NCBI GenBank assembly: GCA_905221605.1
Contig: CAJNDS010002712.1
Location: 1 to 64,000 of the forward strand
From: Symbiodinium natans
Lineage: Eukaryota > Sar > Dinophyceae > Suessiales > Symbiodiniaceae
Length of the DNA: 64,000 nucleotides
Reading direction: 5' to 3'
In this document: positions 57,108-64,000 of the stretch, one piece after another
Numbering within the stretch: the stretch's first letter is position 1
Layout: every line of letters begins with the position of its first letter
Translations under genes and position numbers: made by a program
Notes under the pieces: model-generated
Told to the model about the DNA's origin: nothing
Seen by the model: only the letters and a program-made list of their open reading frames with translations
The model's database searches: none

Positions 57108-57584
57108 TCACCAGCTCGTCATCGAGGCAATCGGCACCGATTGCTCACGCATTTCACTCCTGTGGGGCACTTTGGCCCTGATCACGATGCTGCCCTCGTC
57201 TTTGCCAAGCCTCAAGGCAGGGCGCAAAGGAGCTCCGCCGTAGGACCCCGGCCTCCAAGTCACGACCACGAAGATCAGAACCTCTCTGCACAGATCCTGG
57301 TTCTCCACGTTGAGCTGCAAGAGGTCCTCCTTGCTCATAAATAAAGTCTGCACCATGCAGTCCACCGGGACCAAGTTCATGTCGACGAGCCGGTCTACCT
57401 GCGGAAGCAGGACTTTGCCCACTTGTGCCGCTGGAGGTGCTGATGATCTCTGTTCCGCTGCAGATGCTGTTCGTACAGTGCACCGTGCTTCGTGATAACG
57501 GCGCACCACGCCAAAGCCGTTCAACTTGAACAGGCCAAGGCTTCGGCCGCAGTGGCGGCAGAAGGCCCTCTCGCAGCGCCTCAT
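57108..57584 (-). CDS. tandem-array protein, unit 2 (158 aa)
   Basis: Identical to unit 1 except Val to Met in DCVVQ (GTG to ATG) and one silent His codon change (CAT to CAC in RRYHEARC). The frame is intact. A plus-strand frame over the same bases is broken by a TGA in this unit (position about 56,948), which argues for the minus strand. Confidence 0.5.
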   Translation of the reverse strand: MRRCERAFCRHCGRSLGLFKLNGFGVVRRYHEARCTVRTASAAEQRSSAPPAAQVGKVLLPQVDRLVDMNLVPVDCMVQTLFMSKEDLLQLNVENQDLCREVLIFVVVTWRPGSYGGAPLRPALRLGKDEGSIVIRAKVPHRSEMREQSVPIASMTSW

Positions 57585-57968
57585 GGCTGATGATGCTGCC
57601 TGATGCTTAACAACTTGAACCGATTGCTCGACGAGCAGTGCATGCTACGCAGGGTGTGCACCACCTTCGACAGACCACTCAAGCATTAGCAAGACTGCCT
57701 TCTACAGTGCTTTCAGCTGTCAGCAAGAGCGATCATATCTGCAGTCTTGCGCTAGTTCAGTGCTCACGGCAATCTGTGAGGTGAAATGTCAGACGGGTCA
57801 GATGTTTTAGACAACGGGCGACCCGGGAAAATGGGCTTAACCCCCGCCATGGCTTGCTGCCCCCGGCCCCAGGCGGCGCGCTACTTGCTAGAGTTTGACG
57901 CATCTTTCCAATGCGACCTCGCGGGGATCCTGGCCAAATCTCGACCATCTCGTCGAAAAGTGCGGCCG

Positions 57969-58445
57969 TCACCAGCTCGTCATCGAGGCAATCGGCACCG
58001 ATTGCTCACGCATTTCACTCCTGTGGGGCACTTTGGCCCTGATCACGATGCTGCCCTCGTCTTTGCCAAGCCTCAAGGCAGGGCGCAAAGGAGCTCCGCC
58101 GTAGGACCCCGGCCTCCAAGTCACGACCACGAAGATCAGAACCTCTCTGCACAGATCCTGGTTCTCCACGTTGAGCTGCAAGAGGTCCTCCTTGCTCATA
58201 AATAAAGTCTGCACCATGCAGTCCACCGGGACCAAGTTCATGTCGACGAGCCGGTCTACCTGCGGAAGCAGGACTTTGCCCACTTGTGCCGCTGGAGGTG
58301 CTGATGATCTCTGTTCCGCTGCAGATGCTGTTCGTACAGTGCACCGTGCTTCGTGATAACGGCGCACCACGCCAAAGCCGTTCAACTTGAACAGGCCAAG
58401 GCTTCGGCCGCAGTGGCGGCAGAAGGCCCTCTCGCAGCGCCTCAT
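57969..58445 (-). CDS. tandem-array protein, unit 3 (158 aa)
   Basis: Same protein as unit 2. As the highest-coordinate unit it would be transcribed first. The sequence just upstream (after 58,499) differs from the other units, so any promoter or splice signal there would be unique to this copy. Confidence 0.5.
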   Translation of the reverse strand: MRRCERAFCRHCGRSLGLFKLNGFGVVRRYHEARCTVRTASAAEQRSSAPPAAQVGKVLLPQVDRLVDMNLVPVDCMVQTLFMSKEDLLQLNVENQDLCREVLIFVVVTWRPGSYGGAPLRPALRLGKDEGSIVIRAKVPHRSEMREQSVPIASMTSW

Positions 58446-58619
58446 GGCTGATGATGCTGCCTGATGCTTAACAACTTGAACCGATTGCTCGACGAGCAGA
58501 AGCCAATATGAACTGCAAGGCTTTTGTGCATGCTACGCAGGGTGCACACCACTGAGCGAAGAGTCCTGTGCTAAACCAGATGCTTTCTAAGGTACCCCTA
58601 ATCTCGTAAACCCCCATTT

Positions 58620-59100
58620 GATCTCAAGTCTTGGCATCCAGTGGAGCCTGGATGAGCTCCATCGTCTGGGCGACAAAGGGGGCCACACCACCCTCACGAG
58701 CAGTGCTTGCAAGTACTCGCACTAGCAACAAGAAACTCAAGCCACGCAGCCCGTGTCTGAGCAGTGTGCCTGGCTCTTCATGCTAGCAATGCGACTGGTT
58801 TGGACGGGCGACTTCGACAGGCTTGGATGGACAACTCTTATCCATGTTGGTGTGCAATCTGGGCTATCTTGGCTATTCAGCGGCACTCATGCTGTCATGA
58901 TGCCGGCCTCTTCTTCACTCTGGCCATTGTCGTCTGCCAGGATCACAGCCTGCTACCAGTACGAGCTGCAGATCAGGCATAGCAAGCATTGCCAAGCTCC
59001 GGAGCCTGCTCATAGGCCGGTTGAAGGCTCTGCACCAGAAGACACGCTGGTCTGAGCAAGCCCTGCGCAGGAGTGGCGCCACTGGAAGTGTTGCTGGACT
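58620..59100. other. unassigned
   Basis: A plus frame of 100 codons (58,753-59,055) and a minus frame (59,160-58,915, with RSLAMLAMPDLQLVLVAGCD) overlap. Neither can be preferred strongly; minus agrees with the gene direction. Confidence 0.25.
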
Positions 59101-59740
59101 CAAGTTCTGAAGCCTGCAATTAATGGCTGAAGCGGTGAAGTGAGGCAGATTCTTCGGCACTCTTCGGGTGATGCCGTGTTCCAGGCGCCTCGATGGACTC
59201 CGTCATGGTAGGCTCGAGCTCTGGGAAACGGCAAAGGCTCGTGACCTGGGCTTTGACTGCTCCCTCCGGGTTGGTTTTTAAGCAAGCCATGGGACAAAGT
59301 TAAGACTTGTGAAGACATGCCAAGCCTTCGGCTGCCTGAAGCGCCGTGAAGGCGCAGCGCACCCTCACCGGTGCGTCCCAGGTGCCGTGTCCTCTCAACT
59401 CTCTTGAAAATGTTTTGTGTCTGCATGGTGTGCAATCGCACGCGTCTTCTAGGAGTCATTCCTTTCAAGAGCCGGGGGCTCTGAGACAAGTTTTTCTGGT
59501 GTGGCCGGTGCAGCACCATCAATGAGGTCAGACTTCGGGCTCTGAACAACGATTTGTTGGGGCCTAACCCCCTTGCACTTGTCCGCCCCCCTCCCACCGC
59601 CCCCGGACAACCCACCGCCACCCCTGATGCAAGTGACTTTGAATCCGGCCGGAAATGATGGTAAACCTTTGCGTGGGCGAAGGCATGGAGCCATTGCAGA
59701 TCTTTGGCAGGAAGCAAACGAATACCAAAAAAGTTTCATT
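59100..59740 (-). CDS. hypothetical exons
   Basis: A 205-codon minus frame spans 59,717-59,100 but is Arg/His/Ser-rich without a domain. Within it, another frame gives the more coding-like QQIVVQSPKSDLIDGAAPAT followed by PEKLVSEPPALERND (about 59,560-59,455). A Gly-rich stretch at 59,625-59,580 is low complexity. Unknown function. Confidence 0.3.
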
Positions 59741-59759
59741 GAATTTCTATCTTTCGACC

Positions 59760-60830
59760 GGGGGGTCTTTTTAGCCCAGACCTCTTTTGTTTTATCTTTC
59801 TTGGGCCTGGGGCCGAAGTCGGCCCTGTCTCTCTATCTGTATTCATGATTGTACATACAGCAGAATACAGCATACATTGCATACATATTTACGTATGTAT
59901 CTGTATCATGCACAGGCACACGTGTACATGCTGTCAGGGCTCGGGTTTCCCAGTCTTGGGTTAGGACTCGCTGCCCTGCCGTTGCTGCGTCTTGGGCTTG
60001 GCCTTTAAAGGGGCTTCTCGTCCTTGAAGCAGGCATGTTGACAATTGAACCAACCGTGCTGGAGCAGAAGCCGGCTTTTTTATGGCTATGAATGCTCAAC
60101 TAACTGCCAATGAATGCTCAACTGCCCATCTCGCACAGGTGGCGGTTTTCACTGCTCTGCCTGGAATATCTTCCAATCGTTGCGATGCTCGTTGCGATGC
60201 GTGACACATCTTATGTTGCCCCAATGACTTCTCGCATCGCAGAGTTGTGAGGCTGCCTAAGGCTGGCTGAGCTACTTTGGGACCACGCGTTGCGTGCGGC
60301 CCATCTCACATGCCAACTACGGAGCTCATCTCGAACTCGCCTGCATCTGCCTGCAGGTCGTCAACGCAGCACTATACAACCACTGTGATTGTGGAATGCA
60401 TAAGGTAGCTCAACTTACCTTCTGAGGTATGTGGCCGGAACACACAACCTACCCTTCTTCCGCGCGAAATACTCTTCTGGCAGCAAAGGCTTGCCACTGC
60501 AAATTACTGTAGCGGGCTACTTCTCAAGGCCATGCAGAAGAATTGCGCAAACCCGGCGGCAGTACTTTAACTTGATACAGGGCCTTGCCGCGCAGCGAAA
60601 GGTTTAGCGCCAACCCCGCCTCAGTGAGGCTTGCGAATACAAGTGCGACTCGAGCCGTTCAACTGCCGCTGTGTTTGCACCGTTGACGGCATCTGTTGAA
60701 CAAGTGCTGCATAAATCGAGAATAACCGAGATAGGTCGAGCAAGCTAGCCGACTCATTTCACATGCTGGGTTTGCAATGCCAGCTTCGCGCTAGGGCAGA
60801 GGTCGTGGCTTTGGAAGATGCACCGGACAT
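59760..60830. other. no gene recognised
   Basis: AT-richer TACATA/TATGTA stretch at 59,850-59,915; otherwise no repeat or credible coding sequence over more than 1 kb. Confidence 0.4.
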
Positions 60831-60833
60831 ACT

Positions 60834-62075
60834 TTGTTCAAAGCCTGGAAAGAAGCGTTGAATTCACAATGTTCACCCAGTGACGACATGGTTGGGAAAT
60901 CGGTCCTCCTTGAAGACCTCTACATTGTGCTCCAAGAGCTCTTGGCGGTCGAAGCAGGCATCGTCTCCTCCACATTTGCATTCCAAGAACGTCTTCTGAT
61001 GTGCGAATCTTGCGGACACCTCTTACTGCCGACTATGTCTCAACAAAGTCACGAGACTCAACGATCCCCGTGCTTAGGAGGCGGGGGGGGGGGGGGGGCA
61101 GAAAATGTAGATTACAATTTTCACTGCCCCACCGATACGAATGTGTCAATTGTAGGATCCCACGTCTGGGTCCACGTTTTGCAGCTATTTTGTGCAGGGC
61201 AAGCCACGCATACCCCTGCTTATTTCCGCTGGACACGGACACTGGCAATTGCAGGAAAACATGTCCTACAATTATGTACCCCCCGCCACTCCTACATTTA
61301 TTCAGCGCGGGATGGTACTCAACCTACTGATGCGAGCATCCGACGTGCTGCCAGAAGGTGTTTGCAAATCCGCTTGTCAGTTTCCAGTATGTGCAGCTTC
61401 GCATGCAGCGAAGGCCTCACATCGAGTTAGCCGCAGCATACTCCGCAACCGTACGCTGCAATGCTTGGACTCAAGCAATGCTATGCACATACACAAAAAA
61501 TGTGGGTTTCTCGTGCCAGCGATATAATTCACTGATGTCAAACAGTCCTTTGAACACGCAGACCAGTGCCAAGCAGTGGCCGACCTGCACGGCTGCTAGC
61601 TTTCCTCCCTGATGCAGAAGGATGCAGAAGGTCTAGAACGGCGTCTCGAAACCGAACTCCTTGAACTGCTACTTAGCTGCTCAGATTGCAGTCTACAAGG
61701 CTTCGATGTTTTGCCATCTGCCGTTGTCTGTCCATCAACTGACTTTTGCCAACCATTTCGACATTCTGGCCACATGCTAACGTGCCGAAGGATCATTTTA
61801 TTGTGTACAGCAAAGGCACCTGACCAAACTCTGACGCAAATGGACAAGCCTCCTTCAGAACTAGGACAGCACCGTTGTGCAGCTGGAACTCGCATCCAGC
61901 ATCCTTGTTGTCCTCGAGACCTAAGGGCAGCGGCAGGAACGGGCAATCAAGCTGGGAAACTCTATAGCTCTCGGAGTCTGCAGCAGCAACGCAGCATGGA
62001 TTCCTGCTACATCGGCTACATTTGACAACGCTCTGTATGTCCTTGTCTACGATTCCTTGCAAACCCTTCACTCAA
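60834..62075. other. ambiguous coding region
   Basis: Plus frames at 60,834-61,430 (with VGKSVLLEDLYIVLQELLAV) and 61,612-62,025 (MQKDAEGLERRLETELLELL) compete with minus pieces at about 60,975-60,880 (DDACFDRQELLEHNVEVFKE) and 62,071-61,793 (with GCEFQLHNGAVLVLKEACPF). Poly-G at 61,083-61,098 interrupts. I cannot choose the strand from sequence alone. Confidence 0.25.
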
Positions 62076-62077
62076 CC

Positions 62078-64000
62078 TCACTCGCTTTCCGTCAACTTCA
62101 CCCCTCTCCTCACGGTATTGTGCTTTTTCTCGCTATCGGCTGGGCCTGGGCCTACCGGGTCTGTGGAGTCGGAAGGCCGGCGCCCTGCGCGCCAGGCTCG
62201 GCCACTCCGCTGCGGCAGCTTTCCGCTCATTCCGCTCGTTCCGCTCGTTCCGCTCGGCGTCTTCGGCGTCTTTGGCCTGGAACGGTGACGCCTCCGGCTA
62301 TCCTCAGAGTGTCGCGTTGGCTGTGAGTGAAACGTGCCTCTCTGAGGAACTGAGTTGCTTTGTTCACTTGCGTGGGACTGTGCTTGCTGCGCTTCCCTCT
62401 CCTGTCCGACGTGCTCCGGCGCCTGGTCTGCATGCTGGCCCTGGGGTACAGCCTCTGGGTTGGCCATCTCAGTGGACCGTACGCGCCTCGGCCGCTCGAT
62501 TGGCTCTCCCGAACGCCAGCCATCTGCCTTACCTTTTGCATCGCTATGCGTTTGATGCCTTTGTCCGGCTTGGGCTTGGGCTTGGCGGGTCTGGGTCTCA
62601 GCGGTCTCAGCGGTCTCAGGCATCTGGTAAAACGACTGGTAAGGCCGCCGCTTGGGAGTCTTGCTTACCAAAGAGTCTGCAGAGGCAGGCGCAGCCTGCG
62701 CAGCCTGCGCAGCCTTGGCCTTGGACTTGGCCTTCGCCTGGGGCTCTCTGGGCTCTCTGGGCTCTCGGTGTCCCGCTTGGGCCTTGGGGGCCTTGGCTTT
62801 TGAAGAGATTGGGGGTTGCGATGCGGCCCGGCGCTGTTTGCCAACTGGGCTCAAGCCATGGCTCGGAACGCGCTCATCCAACATTAGCAGCTGCTCCAGC
62901 TGCAGGACTCGTATTGTAGATATTGTAGACTCGCCCTGCGCCGATGCCTCCGCCAACAGCCTGCGCCTCTTAGACCTTCTCCTTGAGCGACGCTTGGACT
63001 CATCCACGGCGTGCCGGTCTGCCACATGCCCAACTGAGCTGCTTCGCTGCGGCTCGAACCAGGCAGTCTCAGGGTGGACGTCCTCCTCTGTAAGAATTTC
63101 GTCGGCCCAGCGTCCCGAACAGGAGAAGCCCCACTGAGAGCTCTGTAACGGTTCGGCCGGCCCAGCCCATTCTGGGGCTTCCTCCTCCAGGAGCTGTTGA
63201 ACGCTTCGGACACTGTAGTGCAACTCACTCTCCATCTCCGGCCTTTCGTGCAACTCCTGTGGTCAAGGCAGTGATTCCAGCAAAGAACCTTACGGCAATG
63301 CGCCCCGAAAACTCACCTTGGGGGGTAGTGATAAGAATACATGGCTATACTGGCTCTATCTAGGCTCTTACATGCTGTACAAATTTCTGTACAATCTCAC
63401 CCCGGCCTCGACGGGCTCGTGAAGGTGCTGCGCGATGTGCCTGGGCTGCCATCCCGCAATGTTGCTGGCCATGTTGGGGAAGCCCGCAACGATTGGGTTC
63501 AGCAGCTGTGACTCGGTGAGTGCACGCCGGGGCCCTTCGGGCCCGGCGAACCAAACGTTGGACCAGTCCGACCACTCCGGGGTGGCGGGCATGGACCGTG
63601 CCATGGAGGTGTCCAAATCCAAATACTCCTCATGCGAAGTGCCTCCCGAGGTGCCTCGAGCAGGGCCACTCGGGTCTGGCAGGGGCAGCAAGTGGTTGAG
63701 TGGAAGTGGCATGGCACCAGTGGAACCAGTGGATACTGGCTGGAACTGCAAGGTTGGGGTGCTTGTGGCTGAGGCAGGCAGCTGCATGGGGGCAAGTGGG
63801 GCGAGTGGCGCATGCGGCGCATGCGGCGCATGCGGCGCCAGAAGCCCGACTGCTTGCATTGTTTGCGATGGGCTGGCCTCTGGGGTTGACACATGCTCAA
63901 GCGCAAGAGGTTCGAACTCCTCGCCAAGAAAACTGTCAAGGCCAGATTCCATGGACGCCGTAGCATTGGCTGTCACAGGCTCTTCCGCCTCCTCCCCAAC
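62078..64000 (-). CDS. large disordered Arg/Ser/Pro-rich protein, running off the right edge
   Basis: Three blocks fit one gene. 64,000-63,372 is open to the window edge and contains APHAPHAPHAPLAPLAP and SDWSNVWFAGPEGP. A 28-nt micro-exon lies at 63,344-63,317. 63,256-62,078 gives about 391 codons to a stop. The joins use GTAAGA...TATAG (27 nt) and GTGAGT...CACAG (60 nt) and keep the frame: RNLYS, IHVFLSLPPK, ELHERPEMESEL. The last block has a nuclear-localisation-like SKRRSRRRSKRRR and runs such as EPREPREPQ, AKAKSKAKAAQAAQAA, ETAETAET and SGTSGTSGMSG. No domain is recognised; a nuclear protein is likely. The 27-nt intron is shorter than most spliceosomes accept, so the first join is doubtful. 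Confidence 0.6.
63802..63838. repeat. in-frame 9-bp repeat GGCGCATGC
   Basis: Three tandem copies of GGCGCATGC, preceded by related GGGGCGAGTGGCGCATGC, encode the His-Ala-Pro runs of the edge gene. The 9-bp unit preserves frame. Confidence 0.85.

Larger units (their letters stand above)
55932..58560. repeat. three near-identical 861-bp tandem units
   Basis: Units begin at about 55,932, 56,853 and 57,714. Units 2 and 3 are spaced by exactly 861 bp (3 x 287). Unit 1 is about 60 bp longer because of a diverged internal duplication near 55,975-56,045. Unit 3 carries an insertion of about 27 bp after 58,499 (AAGCCAATATGAACTGCAAG) and then drifts off. I counted about ten substitutions among the units and no indel inside the reading frame. 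Confidence 0.95.
55880..58615. mobile_element. TIR-bounded element carrying a three-unit tandem array
   Basis: The block starts GGGGGTTACGAAAATTGGGG (55,880) and ends CTAATCTCGTAAACCCCC (58,615). The right end reverse-complemented, GGGGGTTTACGAGATTAGGG, matches the left with one gap and few mismatches. ATTT stands directly outside each end. The same ends bound the short elements at 36,805 and 38,117. Inside lie the three 861-bp units, each with a minus-strand open frame. No transposase is visible, so it would be non-autonomous. The alternative is two solo short elements that happen to flank a tandem gene array; a mini-element seems present at 55,880-55,930. Confidence 0.5.

Noticed and set aside
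1-64000. tRNA, rRNA and snRNA genes
   Set aside because: I scanned for obvious conserved boxes by eye and found none I could support; a covariance-model search would be needed to exclude them.

Overview
The window looks like nuclear DNA of a dinoflagellate, most likely in or near Symbiodiniaceae. This rests on gene style, not on a database match. Recognisable protein domains are cut into many short exons. Two kinds of voltage-gated channel have the pore and C-terminal features I associate with dinoflagellates. There is a long pentatricopeptide (PPR) gene with about one repeat per exon. Several introns whose ends can be fixed by protein homology start with GA or GC instead of GT. TTTAGGG-like scraps and long G or C runs are scattered throughout. 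Nothing suggests a prokaryote: no operons, ribosome-binding sites or phage-like genes.

Every gene I can place with confidence lies on the minus strand, so the window reads as one 64 kb unidirectional block. From high to low coordinates (the direction of transcription) it holds: a disordered, arginine-rich protein running off the right edge (62.08-64.0 kb); a TIR-like bounded block with three near-identical 861-bp units (55.88-58.62 kb); unassigned exons (51.9-55.3 kb); a DUF760-like, probably plastid, protein (49.6-50.7 kb, perhaps to 51.2 kb); many unassigned exons (37.8-48.5 kb); a six-segment voltage-gated cation channel with C-terminal EF-hand regions (31.9-36.5 kb); a TDP2-like endonuclease/exonuclease/phosphatase-fold protein (about 28.7-29.6 kb); unassigned exons (25.5-28.5 kb); the C-terminal exon of a membrane protein (23.0 kb); a PPR protein (16.9-22.1 kb); an RlmJ-type adenine-N6 rRNA methyltransferase of bacterial ancestry (13.15-15.94 kb); a cyclic-nucleotide-binding-domain channel without a GYG filter (6.76-12.23 kb); unassigned exons (4.8-6.2 kb); and a tubulin tyrosine ligase-like enzyme (1.9-4.06 kb).

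The spacers between clear genes carry pyrimidine-rich tracts on the plus strand (0.54-0.95, 12.5-12.67 and 22.86-22.98 kb). Because the genes run on minus, these are purine-rich in the transcript sense, so they are not simple polypyrimidine tracts for trans-splicing.

The genes do not form one pathway. Their common feature is layout: one strand, many small exons, short spacers. Exon boundaries are inferred from protein-family motifs and are approximate unless stated. Many small exons look coding but match no family I recognise; they are listed with low confidence.
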